From Acidobacteriota bacterium (GTDB taxonomy: Bacteria > Acidobacteriota > Vicinamibacteria > Vicinamibacterales > UBA8438): a DNA stretch of 51,096 nucleotides. This document shows positions 42,739-51,096 of the stretch, piece by piece. Within the stretch, counting starts at the first letter, position 1, and every line of letters begins with the position of its first letter. Location: the NCBI GenBank assembly GCA_026708265.1, contig JAPOVI010000075.1, positions 1 to 51,096 of the forward strand, in the 5' to 3' direction. Below the pieces are notes generated by a model, which ran no database searches, was not told where the DNA came from, and was given only the letters and a program-made list of their open reading frames with translations. The position numbers were made by a program, and so were the translations under genes.

Positions 42739-44072
42739 TCACCGGACATGCGCTGCCGCGCCGCACCTTCCTGCGAGGCATTGGGACGGCCATCGCGCTG
42801 CCGTTCCTGGATGCGATGACGCCGGCCTTCGCCGGCCCGTCGGCGCCCGTCAGCCGGGTCGCGTTCGTCTACACGGCGAACGGCGTCATCATGCAGGACT
42901 GGACGCCGGCTGCGGAGGGCACCGCGTTCGCCTTCTCGAAGACACTGATGCCGGTCGAGCCCTTCCGCGACGACCTGCTCGTCGTCAGCGGACTCGCGCA
43001 CCGCAACGGCGAGGCGCTCGGCGACGGGCCCGGCGACCACGCGCGGGCCGGCGCGAGCTGGCTCACCGGCGTCCATCCCCGGAAGACGCGGGGCGCCGAC
43101 ATCCGCAACGGCATGTCGGTCGACCAGATGCTGGCCGAGACCGTCGGCCGCGACACGCCGCTCCCGTCGCTCGAGCTCGGGCTGCAGGACGTGCGCATGG
43201 TCGGCGGCTGCGATTCCGGCTACAGTTGCGCCTACAGCAACACCATCTCGTGGAGCTCGCCGACGACGCCGCTCCCCTACGAGAACAACCCGAGCCGGGT
43301 GTTCGCGCGGCTCTTCGGCGACGGCGACACGACCGATCCGGCCGCCCGCGCCGTGCGTGCACGGCAGGACCGCAGCCTCCTCGACTTCGTGCTCGCCGAC
43401 GCCGGCCGGCTCCGGACGACGCTCGGGGCGAGCGACCGGCGGAAGCTGGCCGACTACCTCGACTCCGTGCGCGAGGTGGAGCGCCGCATCCGCAACGCGG
43501 AGCGGCACGACGAGGCGAACCTGCCGGTGATCGACCGCCCCGACGGCATCCCGCCGACCTTCGAGGAGCACGTCCGGCTGATGTCGGATCTCGTCGCCAT
43601 CGCGTTCCAGGCCGACCTGACGCGCGTGGTGACGCTGATGTACAGCCGCGAAGGCGGCAACCGCACCTATCGCTCCATCGGCGTCCCCGACGCGCACCAC
43701 GGCCTCTCGCACCACCAGAACGACCCGGAGAAGATGGCGCGGCTGGCCCTGATCGATCGCCACCATGTCGCGATGTTCGCCTACCTCCTCGGCAAGCTCC
43801 GCGACGCGCAGGACGGGGACGGATCGCTGCTCGACCACTCGATGGTCGTCTACGGCAGCAGCCTCAGCGACTCCAACGCGCACACCCACGACAACCTGCC
43901 GACGCTCCTCGCCGGCCGCGGCGGCGGGACGCTCCGCGGGGGCCGCCACCTGCGCTACGCGGACGGCACGCCGATGACGAACCTGTTCCTGACGATGCTC
44001 GACCGCCTCGGCGTGCACCGGGACCGGATCGGCGACAGCACGGGCCGCATCGAGCACCTGAGCGCGCTGTAG
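42735..44072 (+). CDS. DUF1552 secreted protein
   Basis: A 445-residue protein with a twin-arginine-like leader (PRRTFLRGIGTAIALPFLDA), so probably Tat-exported. Family parts: RVAFVYTANGVIMQDWTP, LMPVEPFRDDLLVVSGLAH, HARAGASWLTGVHP, GGCDSGYSCAYSNTISWSS, DLTRVVTLMYSREGGNRTY and PDAHHGLSHHQNDPEK. The His-rich segment resembles the sulfatase/alkaline-phosphatase-like DUF1501/1552 group, where metal binding is likely. It overlaps the DUF1592 gene by four bases (ATGA). Function unknown; the pair probably works together. Confidence 0.9.
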   Translation: MITGHALPRRTFLRGIGTAIALPFLDAMTPAFAGPSAPVSRVAFVYTANGVIMQDWTPAAEGTAFAFSKTLMPVEPFRDDLLVVSGLAHRNGEALGDGPGDHARAGASWLTGVHPRKTRGADIRNGMSVDQMLAETVGRDTPLPSLELGLQDVRMVGGCDSGYSCAYSNTISWSSPTTPLPYENNPSRVFARLFGDGDTTDPAARAVRARQDRSLLDFVLADAGRLRTTLGASDRRKLADYLDSVREVERRIRNAERHDEANLPVIDRPDGIPPTFEEHVRLMSDLVAIAFQADLTRVVTLMYSREGGNRTYRSIGVPDAHHGLSHHQNDPEKMARLALIDRHHVAMFAYLLGKLRDAQDGDGSLLDHSMVVYGSSLSDSNAHTHDNLPTLLAGRGGGTLRGGRHLRYADGTPMTNLFLTMLDRLGVHRDRIGDSTGRIEHLSAL

Positions 44073-44162
44073 GAAGGGGTTGCGGCGGGAACCACTGCGC
44101 GCCACCAGGGCGGGGCTTCGGCGGGAGCTACTGCGCGCACCATCAGGAAACGAGCGGCGTCC

Positions 44163-45710
44163 ATGACTCGCCGCAAGCTACCCATCGGAATGCAGACCTT
44201 CCGGGAGATCCGGGAGGAGCGCTGCTACTACGTGGACAAGACCGCCTACATCCGGCAGCTCCTCGACGAGGGCAAGCACTACTTCCTCTCCCGCCCCCGG
44301 CGCTTCGGCAAGAGCCTCTTCCTCGATACGTGCAAGGAGCTGCTCGAAGGCAACGAGCCGCTGTTCGAGGGACTCGCCATCCACGACAAGTGGGACTGGT
44401 CCGTGCGCCACCCCGTGCTGCGCCTCAGCTTCGGGCGCGGCAACTTCAAGGAGCCGGGGTACCTGCATACGAACCTGATGGCCCAGCTCGACTCCGTGGA
44501 GCGTGAGACCGGTGCGTCCTCCGGGTATGCGTCGGCGCCGGAGCGGTTCGGGCAACTGCTGGAACTGCTGCATCGCAGCACCGGCCGTCGCGTCGGCGTG
44601 CTGGTGGACGAGTACGACAAGCCGATTCTGGACGCCCTCGAGGTGCCGGACGTAGCCCGCGCCAACCGCGACTACCTGCGCGGCCTGTACGCCACCATCA
44701 AGGACTGCGACGCGCACGTCCGGTTCACGTTCCTGACCGGCGTGAGCAGGTTCTCGAAGGTGAGCCTCTTCTCGGGCCTCAACAACCTCACCGACCTCAC
44801 GCTGGACCCGGACTGCTCCGCCATCTGCGGCTACACCGACGACGACCTCGACACGGTGTTCGCACCCGAGCTCGACGGCCTGGACCGCGACGCGATTCGG
44901 GACTGGTACAACGGCTACAGTTGGCGCGGCGTCGAGAAGGTCTACAACCCCTTCGACATCCTGCTGCTCTTCCGCAACCGGGAGTTCGACGCCTACTGGT
45001 TCGAGACGGGAACACCGACCTTCCTCGTCGAGACCCTGCTGAAGCGCGGCGTCAGTCCACTGGCGCTGGACGGAATGTCCGGCAGCGCGGGCCTGCTCGG
45101 CACGTTCGACGTGGATCGGATCGAGCCCGCCGCCCTGCTGTTCCAGACCGGCTACCTCACCATTCGGGCGACGGAGTCGCGCGGCGGCAGGAAGCGCTAT
45201 CGCCTCGGCTATCCGAATCGGGAGGTCTTCCAGAGCCTGAACGAGAGCCTGCTGGAGCACCTGACGCGAGATCCCCATCGGGAATCCAAGGGCGACCGGC
45301 TCGCGGACCTCCTGGCGGCGGGCGACGTTGCGGGGCTGGAGGATCTGTTCCGCGCCTTCTTCGCCGGCATCCCGTACGAATGGCACGCCAGCAACGACGT
45401 CGCCCGCTTCGAGGGCTACTACGCCAGCGTCTTCTACGCCTACTTCGCGTCCGTGCTCGGCCCCGCCGTCACCGTGGAAGACAGCAGCAGTCGGGGCCGC
45501 GCCGACATGACGGTCCGCACCGGCCGCCGGGTCTACCTGTTCGAGTTCAAGGTGGTGGAGCAGGCCGGCTCGGGGGCGGCGATGGCGCAACTGCAGACCA
45601 GGGGCTACGCCGAAGAGTACCGTGCCCTCGGCGAGCCCATCCACCTGGTCGCCGTGGAGTTCAGCAGCGCGTCCCGCAACGTGGTGGCTTTCGAGCATGA
45701 GCTCGCGTGA
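44163..45710 (+). CDS. AAA-ATPase-like / PD-(D/E)XK nuclease (DUF1703 type), full-length
   Basis: A 515-residue protein. N-terminal AAA-ATPase_like domain: IGMQTFREIREERCYYVDKT, P-loop-like SRPRRFGKSLF at 43-53, Walker B VGVLVDEYDKPI at 145-156 and FLTGVSRFSKVSLFSGLNNL. The C-terminal PDDEXK_9 nuclease has GRADMTVR and YLFEFKVVEQ, the D...ExK catalytic set. The family is abundant, often in many copies per genome, and its role is unsettled (possible DNA-mobile or conflict function). The shorter paralog follows 141 bases downstream. Confidence 0.9.
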   Translation: MTRRKLPIGMQTFREIREERCYYVDKTAYIRQLLDEGKHYFLSRPRRFGKSLFLDTCKELLEGNEPLFEGLAIHDKWDWSVRHPVLRLSFGRGNFKEPGYLHTNLMAQLDSVERETGASSGYASAPERFGQLLELLHRSTGRRVGVLVDEYDKPILDALEVPDVARANRDYLRGLYATIKDCDAHVRFTFLTGVSRFSKVSLFSGLNNLTDLTLDPDCSAICGYTDDDLDTVFAPELDGLDRDAIRDWYNGYSWRGVEKVYNPFDILLLFRNREFDAYWFETGTPTFLVETLLKRGVSPLALDGMSGSAGLLGTFDVDRIEPAALLFQTGYLTIRATESRGGRKRYRLGYPNREVFQSLNESLLEHLTRDPHRESKGDRLADLLAAGDVAGLEDLFRAFFAGIPYEWHASNDVARFEGYYASVFYAYFASVLGPAVTVEDSSSRGRADMTVRTGRRVYLFEFKVVEQAGSGAAMAQLQTRGYAEEYRALGEPIHLVAVEFSSASRNVVAFEHELA

Positions 45711-45851
45711 AGCGGCTCGAGCCGCGGCCCCGCTCCCCGGCCCGCCCGGACCCTGCGAAGAAACGGGGCTCCGGCTTCCTCCTTCAGGGTGCCCGCCGCG
45801 GGCGAGCATGGCAAGGCCGACGTCGAAAGGCCGCACCCCGGAAGGTAGGCG

Positions 45852-47150
45852 ATGAGGCGCAAGTTGCCCCTGGGAGTGCAGACGTTCCGGAAGATCCGCG
45901 AAGAGAACCGCTACTACGTGGACAAGACCGGCTACGCGCTGCGGTTTGCGGAGGAGGGCGACCATTACTCCCTCGCACGGCCGCGCAGGTTCGGGAAGAG
46001 CCTCTTCGTCGACACCCTGAAGGAACTGTTCGAGGGGAGCGAGCCGCTGTTCCGGGGACTCGCGGTCCACGGGGAGTGGGACTGGTCTGCGCCCCATCCG
46101 GTGGTGCGGCTCGACTTCGGGAGCGGCGACTTCAAGCAACCCGGCTACCTGCAGGAGGACGCGGCCGCGCAACTCGCGGCCATCGAGCGGCGGGAAGGGA
46201 TGGCGCCGGAACAGGCCAGCGTGCCGGTGCGCTTCCGCCGCCTCCTTGAAGCGCTGCACCGGCGGGCCGGCTACACCGACGCCGATCTGGACAGGGTGTT
46301 CGCGCCGGAGCTCACGGGCCTGGACCGCGAGCGGATCCGCGACTGGTACAACGGCTACAACTGGCTCGGCGAGGAACGGGTATACAACCCCTTCGGCATC
46401 CTCCAGCTCTTCCGCAACCGGCGCTTCCGTCCGTACTGGTTCGAGACGGGCACGCCGTCCTTCCTGGTAGAGACGTTGATCGAGAAGCAGGTCCGCATCC
46501 CGACCCTGGACGGCATGCGGAGCGACGACGAACTCCTCTCCAGGTTCGACGTCGAGGACATCGCACCGGAGGCGCTGCTGTTCCAGACCGGCTACCTGAC
46601 GATCCTGGCCGAGGAGCAGGATTTCGACGGCACGCCCCGCTACTGGCTCGGCTACCCCAACCACGAGGTGCGCCGAAGCCTCAACAAGAGCCTGCTGGCG
46701 GCCCTCGCGCCGAACTCGTCCGCGGCGAACCCCGTGCCGCCGCTGCCGGAGCTACTCCGCGCCAACGACTTCGCCACCATCCGGGCACGGCTGGAGGCGT
46801 TGTTCCACTCCATTCCCCGCGAGTGGCACACGCGAAACGAGATAGCCCGCTACGAGGGCTACTACGCGAGCGTGTTCTACGCCTGGCTGACGGCCGCCGG
46901 CCTGGACCTGACCGCGGAGGACAGCAGCAGCGCCGGCAGGGCCGACCTCGTGGCGAGGTTCGGCGGCAACGTGTACCTCTTCGAGTTCAAGGTGGTGGAG
47001 CAGGCATCGACGGGCGCGGCGCTCGCGCAACTGCGGTCGAAGGGCTACGCGGACAAGTACCGCCCTCAGGCGGCGGAGGTCCACCTGATCGGGGTGGAGT
47101 TCAGCAAGGAACAGCGAAACGTCGTCGCCTTCGAGACCGCGCTCGCTTGA
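45852..47150 (+). CDS. AAA-ATPase-like / PD-(D/E)XK nuclease paralog with internal deletion
   Basis: A 432-residue paralog of the preceding gene. The P-loop-like ARPRRFGKSLF, the DRVFAPELTGLDRERIRDWY region and the nuclease GRADLVAR...YLFEFKVVEQ are retained. About 82 residues that in the first copy run from RRVGVLVDEYDKP to DCSAICG are missing, without a frameshift: ...LLEALHRRAG joins directly to YTDADLD (base 46271/46272). The loss removes Walker B and the following sensor region, so ATP hydrolysis is probably abolished while the nuclease end is intact. It may be a dominant partner of the first copy or decaying. The ATG at 45852 aligns with the first copy's start. Confidence 0.85.
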   Translation: MRRKLPLGVQTFRKIREENRYYVDKTGYALRFAEEGDHYSLARPRRFGKSLFVDTLKELFEGSEPLFRGLAVHGEWDWSAPHPVVRLDFGSGDFKQPGYLQEDAAAQLAAIERREGMAPEQASVPVRFRRLLEALHRRAGYTDADLDRVFAPELTGLDRERIRDWYNGYNWLGEERVYNPFGILQLFRNRRFRPYWFETGTPSFLVETLIEKQVRIPTLDGMRSDDELLSRFDVEDIAPEALLFQTGYLTILAEEQDFDGTPRYWLGYPNHEVRRSLNKSLLAALAPNSSAANPVPPLPELLRANDFATIRARLEALFHSIPREWHTRNEIARYEGYYASVFYAWLTAAGLDLTAEDSSSAGRADLVARFGGNVYLFEFKVVEQASTGAALAQLRSKGYADKYRPQAAEVHLIGVEFSKEQRNVVAFETALA

Positions 47151-47218
47151 CGTGCCGATGCCTCCGCCCCGAGCGCCACGAGCCGTCGTGGACCTTCCCG
47201 AGTCGCGCGATGCCGCGG

Positions 47219-47273
47219 CAAGCCGGGCGTAGTCGGCCGAGGCAGGGTCTCCCGCAGCGAGAACGACGCGCAC
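47219..47273 (-). pseudogene. Remnant of a third tannase/feruloyl esterase copy
   Basis: In the gap after the nuclease paralog a minus-strand frame reads VVLAAGDPASADYARLAAAS, matching ALAAGDPAASDYARLYMLPG in both neighbouring tannases. It ends after a few more residues with no further similarity, so it is a short relic of a duplicated gene, not a functional ORF. Confidence 0.55.
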
Positions 47274-47301
47274 GGGTGCCGGATCCCGCAGGCAATCGGT
47301 G

Positions 47302-48849
47302 TCAGGGCGCGACGCAGGCGAAGCTCGCCTCGTCGTTCGCGTCGCCGGTTCCGTCGTAGACGGCGACCTGCGGATAGGGGCAGAGCGGCCGCGTCAGGGT
47401 GGGAGCGCCGTCCGGGCCGAGCCTCGACGCCACCAGTCGGTCCGGGGCCCGACCCTCTTCGACCCAGGCCCGGATGACCTCGACCCAGTCGACGCGGTCC
47501 GGTCCGGGGCCGCCGGCGCAGTGGAGGACGCCGGGGAGCATGTAGAGGCGGGCGTAGTCGCTCGCGGCGGGGTCGCCGGCGGCGAGCGCCTCGTAGTAGG
47601 CGATGGTGGCGAGCGGCGCCAGCGTATGGTCCGACCAGCCGGTCCAGTAGAGGATCTTCCCGCCGCGGTCGCGGAAGGCGACCAGATCGGTGTCGGTCGC
47701 GTTGAGCACCTCGGCGGTGGCGGTCACGTCCGCCTCCCAGTTCGCGAAGTCGTAGCGCGTGTAGTCCCAGTCCGGATCGCTGAAGACGAAGTGCTTGAAG
47801 AGTTCCGTTCCCGCCCCGTACTGGGCGCTCGGCACGCCCATCGCGGCGGTCTGCGGCGAGCCGACCACCCAGAAGTCCCAGCCACCGGGCTCGTGCTCGC
47901 CCCCGTAGGCCGCCCCCGGGTAGACGGGCTCGCCGTCCACCGTCGCGCCCCGGTAGACGGTCTCGATCGCGGCCAACTGGGCGGCAGTAACGCATCCATC
48001 CGCGGGGCGGTCCCCGGCGCAGCGCGGAAGGTCGGCAGGCCGGAAACCGCACCGCCGCGGGTCGTTCAGGATGCCGTCGGCCACGCCGTCGTCCGCATCG
48101 CAGGCGGCAAGAACGCTCGTTCCGAGCAGCTCGAGGGCGGCCGGCGTGAGCACGGGGTTCTCGAAGTCCGCGTCCGGGAAGATGGCCTGCTGGTTCTGCA
48201 CGTACGCGGCCGCCGAACCGGTCCAGTCGTAGGCCGGGGCGGCGGCCACGATGCCGTCGAAGTCCTGCGGGTACCGCTGCGACGCCATCATCCCCTGCCC
48301 GCCGCCGCGCGAGCAGCCGACGAAGTACGAGTAGTCCGGCGCCCGGTCGTAGTAGTAGCCGGCGATCGACTTGGCCGCCTCCGCCGTCAGGTGGACCGCA
48401 CGGTGCCCGAAGTTCTCCTGCCGCTCGGAGTGGCGGAGCGCCCACCCGGCCTCGAAGACCTGACCCGCATGGCCGGTATCGGTCCCGACCGTGGCGTAGC
48501 CCCGCTCCAGCGGGCCGCCGCCGTGCGTGAAGAGCGTCACGGCGTCGTTCTGCACGCTGCCCGCGAAGCCGTCGCCGCCCCCCATCAGCAATCGCCCGTT
48601 CCAGGTGGAGGCCTCCGGGAGCAACAGCTCGAAGTTGATCTCCCTCTCGATCACGCCGGCCACGCGGCAGTGCGCCGGGGTGTGATCGCCGGCGGGCACC
48701 GTCTCCGCCGCACCGATACGGAGATCGATCAGGTCGAGGCCGGTGAGATCGGCGCACACGACTGGCCCGCCGGCCGAGCCTCCGCAGGCGGAGGCGAAAG
48801 CGCAGGCGGCGGACACAGCGGCGGTCAGGCAGCGTCGAACAGGTCGCAC
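47302..48849 (-). CDS. Tannase/feruloyl esterase family alpha/beta hydrolase, copy 1
   Basis: A 515-residue exported esterase. The start is GTG at 48849, which begins a hydrophobic leader (CLTAAVSAACAFASACGG); its Cys in ASAC might be lipidated. Family features: HCRVAGVIEREINFELLLP, WNGRLLMGGGDGF, GYATVGTDTGH, the catalytic Ser in VGCSRGGGQ, the catalytic Asp in the TGWSDHTL region and His in LPGVLHCAGGPGP. Cys-Ser and His-Cys form the tannase CS-D-HC motif. Substrates would be galloyl or hydroxycinnamoyl esters. By eye about three quarters identical to copy 2, 262 bases upstream on the same strand. Confidence 0.92.
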   Translation of the reverse strand: MRPVRRCLTAAVSAACAFASACGGSAGGPVVCADLTGLDLIDLRIGAAETVPAGDHTPAHCRVAGVIEREINFELLLPEASTWNGRLLMGGGDGFAGSVQNDAVTLFTHGGGPLERGYATVGTDTGHAGQVFEAGWALRHSERQENFGHRAVHLTAEAAKSIAGYYYDRAPDYSYFVGCSRGGGQGMMASQRYPQDFDGIVAAAPAYDWTGSAAAYVQNQQAIFPDADFENPVLTPAALELLGTSVLAACDADDGVADGILNDPRRCGFRPADLPRCAGDRPADGCVTAAQLAAIETVYRGATVDGEPVYPGAAYGGEHEPGGWDFWVVGSPQTAAMGVPSAQYGAGTELFKHFVFSDPDWDYTRYDFANWEADVTATAEVLNATDTDLVAFRDRGGKILYWTGWSDHTLAPLATIAYYEALAAGDPAASDYARLYMLPGVLHCAGGPGPDRVDWVEVIRAWVEEGRAPDRLVASRLGPDGAPTLTRPLCPYPQVAVYDGTGDANDEASFACVAP

Positions 48850-49110
48850 GGTCCGAATCCTCGCTGGTAGTCTGGGCCGCAGAACGTGCGCGGCAGCATC
48901 TTGCGCCCGCGCAGACCCCAAGCACCCGTCAGGGCGCGCCAGCCCGCCGTTCGTCGCCGCGACCGCAAGGTCGCGCTGCGGCCTCCACTCGGCGGCCGAC
49001 CCCATCCTTCAGGAGTCGTCGCCGTTCCACGGCGCAGACTCCTGGCCGGCGCGGCGGAAGCGGGCCGGCCTCGGCAACCGGGCCGGCCCGCGAATCGCCA
49101 TCGTTGGGCG

Positions 49111-50676
49111 TCAGGGCGCGGCGCAGGCGAAGCTCGCCTCGTCGTTCGAGTCGCCGGTCCCGTCGTAGACCGCGACCTGCGGGTAGGGGCAGACCGGACG
49201 CGTCATCGTCGCGCTGCCGTCCGCGGCGAGCTTCGACGCAACCAGCCGCTCAGGCTCCTGATCGTCCTCCACCCAGGCGCGGATCGCCTCCACCCAGTCG
49301 ACGCGGTCCGGGCCGGGGCCGCCGGCGCAGTGCAGCACGCCGGGCAGCATGTAGAGGCGCGCGTAATCGCGAGCGGCCGCATCGCCGGCGGCGAGGGCCT
49401 CGAAGTAGTCGATGGTCCCGAGCGGGGTGAGGGCAAGGTCCGACCAGCCCGTCCAGTAGATGATCTTGCCGCCGTGGTCGCGGAAGGCGCTCAGGTCGGG
49501 GTCGACGGCGTCCAGGATGGCAGCCGTCGGCGCGACCTCCTCGCGCCAGTTGGCGAAGTCGTAGCCGGTGTAGTCCCAGTCGGGATCGCCGAAGACGAAG
49601 TACTTGAAGAGCTGGGTCCCGAAGCCGAACTGCGCGTTCGGCACGCCCTGCGCGGCCCGGAACGGCGACGCGACGACCCAGGAGTCCCAGCCGCCCTGGT
49701 CGTTCTCGCCGCCGTAGTTGAACCCGAGGTGGATCGACTCGCCGTTGGCGGTCGGACCCTCGTACACCCGGTCGATGGCCGCGAGCTGCGCCGACGTGAC
49801 GCAGCCGTCCGCCGGCCGGTCGCCTTCGCAGCGCGGCAGGTCGGCCGTGCGGAAGCCGCATCGGCGCGGGTCGGTCATCATGCCGTCCTCGACGCCGTCG
49901 TCGGCATCGCAGGCGGCGAGGATGCTCGTCCCGAGCAACTCGAGGGTCGCGGGCGTCAGCACGGGGGTGTCGACGTCGCCATCGGGATAGATTGCCTGCT
50001 GGTTCTGCACGAAGCCGGCCGCGATGCCGGTCCAGTCGTAGGCCGGTGCGGCGGAGACGATGCCGTCGAAGTCCTCCGGGTAGCGCTGCGACGCCATCAT
50101 CGCCTGCCCGCCGCCGCGCGAGCAGCCGACGAAGTACGAGTAGTCGGGCCCCTGGTCGTAGTAGCGCCCGATGATGGACTTGGCGGCCTGCGCCGTCAGG
50201 TGGACCGCCCGGTGCCCGAAGTTCTCCTGCCGCTCCGGATGGTCGAGCGCCCAGCTGGCGTCGATGCCGCCGCCGGTGTGCCCGGTGTCGGTCCCCACCG
50301 TCGCGTAGCCGCGCTCGAGGGGGCCGCCGCCGTACGCGAACAGGTTGCGCGCCTGGTTCTGGACGCTGCCGACGAAGCCGCCGCCGCCGCCCATCAGGAA
50401 TCGGCCGTTCCAGTCCCCGGCTTCCGGCAGCAGCAGCTCGAAGTTGATCTCCGTCTCGATGACGCCGGTCACCCGGCAGTGGGCCGGAACGCCGTCCGCC
50501 GCGGCGACCGCCTCGGCCGCGCCGATCCGGACGTCCATCAACTCGAGGCCCGCGAGATCGGCGCACGCCGGGGAACTCGAGGCCGGCGCCTGGGCCGCCG
50601 GTCCACCCGACGCCGCCACGAACGCGCAGACGGCCGCGACGGCGGCCGCGGTCAGGAACCCCTGCATCAGTCGCAT
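49111..50676 (-). CDS. Tannase/feruloyl esterase family alpha/beta hydrolase, copy 2
   Basis: A 521-residue paralog of copy 1 with a signal peptide (FLTAAAVAAVCAFVAASGG). The same CS-D-HC set is present: VGCSRGGGQ, TGWSDLALTP and LPGVLHCAGGPGP. The 3' ends of the two genes (about the last 60 bases) are nearly identical. The ATG at 50676 follows GAGGAGG after ten bases. No regulator is adjacent. Confidence 0.93.
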   Translation of the reverse strand: MRLMQGFLTAAAVAAVCAFVAASGGPAAQAPASSSPACADLAGLELMDVRIGAAEAVAAADGVPAHCRVTGVIETEINFELLLPEAGDWNGRFLMGGGGGFVGSVQNQARNLFAYGGGPLERGYATVGTDTGHTGGGIDASWALDHPERQENFGHRAVHLTAQAAKSIIGRYYDQGPDYSYFVGCSRGGGQAMMASQRYPEDFDGIVSAAPAYDWTGIAAGFVQNQQAIYPDGDVDTPVLTPATLELLGTSILAACDADDGVEDGMMTDPRRCGFRTADLPRCEGDRPADGCVTSAQLAAIDRVYEGPTANGESIHLGFNYGGENDQGGWDSWVVASPFRAAQGVPNAQFGFGTQLFKYFVFGDPDWDYTGYDFANWREEVAPTAAILDAVDPDLSAFRDHGGKIIYWTGWSDLALTPLGTIDYFEALAAGDAAARDYARLYMLPGVLHCAGGPGPDRVDWVEAIRAWVEDDQEPERLVASKLAADGSATMTRPVCPYPQVAVYDGTGDSNDEASFACAAP

Positions 50677-51051
50677 CCTTCAACCCTCCTCGAACTCCGC
50701 GGCGCAGGCGTCTCGCGCCAGCCCGTTTCCTTCCGCCGCCGCCCGTGTACGAGCGCCGGAGCGTCGCGCCCAGCCAACTCCCCGACGCCATCCGCGTCCG
50801 CGCCGGGGTCGAGCGCTCAGCGTCGTTCCCAACGCGCCCGTCAGGGCGCGCCGCCATCGGGAGCACCATACACGGGGCGCGGCCGGAGCACCAGCGCGAC
50901 CGGCGGGTGCCGCGATCGGGCCGCGGCGGTTGTGTCGCCGGCAGCCGGCACGATCGCCGCGGCCGACGCGCCCCCGGAACCGAGCCCCGCCCTGCGCCCC
51001 GGCCGAACGGATGGCGCGTCCGTCCGCCGGCGGTATGATCCCCGGAGTTCC
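50677..51051. other. Intergenic region without a recognised gene
   Basis: About 375 GC-rich bases between the tannase start and the CoA-transferase start. No coding sequence is supported. A seven-base inverted repeat CGCGCCC-GTCA-GGGCGCG lies at 50833-50850. Promoters of both divergent genes must lie here but none was recognised with confidence. Confidence 0.5.
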
Positions 51052-51096
51052 ATGCCTCCGCTCACCGGACTGCGGGTCCTCGACCTGACGCGCGTG
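51052..51096 (+). CDS. CaiB/BaiF-type CoA-transferase, N-terminal 15 codons (cut by window end)
   Basis: The frame MPPLTGLRVLDLTRV fits the start of family III CoA-transferases, which begin with 'P-L-GLRVLDLTRV-AGP'. Only 15 codons are visible, so the assignment rests on that motif. The ATG at 51052 has no strong ribosome site. Confidence 0.7.
   Translation, partial: MPPLTGLRVLDLTRV

Noticed and set aside
44073-44162. Imperfect direct repeat (GGCGGGA-C-ACTGCGCGC, twice) before the first nuclease gene
   Set aside because: Only two short degenerate copies; could not be tied to an element or promoter.
47066-48925. Alternative minus-strand frame over tannase copy 1
   Set aside because: Arg/Gly-rich shadow translation; the CS-D-HC motif and signal peptide are in the 47302-48849 frame.
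1-51096. tRNA, rRNA, insertion sequences and integrase genes
   Set aside because: None was recognised; the accessory clusters carry no visible transposase, recombinase or attachment-site duplication.

Overview
The window is about 51 kb of very GC-rich bacterial DNA. Several families point to Acidobacteriota, probably a Vicinamibacteria-like lineage: a VWA protein of the acidobacterial type, the DUF1592/DUF1552 pair beside an ankyrin protein, secreted hypotheticals with a 'TPWG-PDLQG-W' motif, tannase paralogs and PQQ dehydrogenases. This placement is inference from family content; no rRNA or tRNA gene was seen.

Layout. 1-4950 (minus strand): a short-chain dehydrogenase, a fragment of a DUF5131 gene, a sodium:solute symporter, a SAP-domain protein and a secreted acetamidase/formamidase. 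5120-9489 (plus): a diheme cytochrome c and a PQQ alcohol dehydrogenase, one nucleotide apart, then a VWA protein and an OmpA lipoprotein. 9598-11639 (minus): a thermonuclease-like protein and a serine-glyoxylate-type aminotransferase. 11751-18246 (plus): a Cus-type Cu(I)/Ag(I) efflux operon led by a small Cys/His-rich exported protein. 18235-22414 (minus): an accessory island with a helical-repeat protein, a KGGVGR-type ATPase, an MqsA-like antitoxin with a small toxin-like partner, and a DNA methyltransferase. 22452-29123 (minus): fdhE, vapBC and the three structural genes of a membrane-bound formate dehydrogenase. 29316-36254: Uma2, secreted proteins, a frameshifted GmrSD-like (DUF262/DUF1524) gene and fdhD. 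36284-38811 (minus): OLD-like ATPase, DUF3226 TOPRIM protein, MntA and HepT. 38839-44072: ankyrin, DUF1592 and DUF1552 genes. 44163-47150: two AAA/PD-(D/E)XK nuclease paralogs. 47302-50676 (minus): two tannase/feruloyl esterase paralogs. The right edge carries the start of a CaiB/BaiF CoA-transferase gene.

Functional threads. (1) C1/formate: formamidase would release formate. The formate dehydrogenase alpha subunit is a selenoprotein, with an in-frame UGA at codon 194 followed by a SECIS-like hairpin; fdhE and fdhD lie nearby. The PQQ dehydrogenase has the Asp-Tyr-Asp motif linked to lanthanide use, and the aminotransferase resembles the serine-cycle enzyme. (2) Copper/silver efflux. (3) Conflict systems: two dense clusters, 18.2-22.4 kb and 36.3-38.8 kb, join ATPases, nuclease-type domains and toxin-antitoxin-like pairs. 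They are the best candidates for under-described systems. (4) Several genes look broken or phase-shifted at simple or GC-rich tracts: GmrSD, the toxin-like gene and the ATPase/repeat-protein junction.
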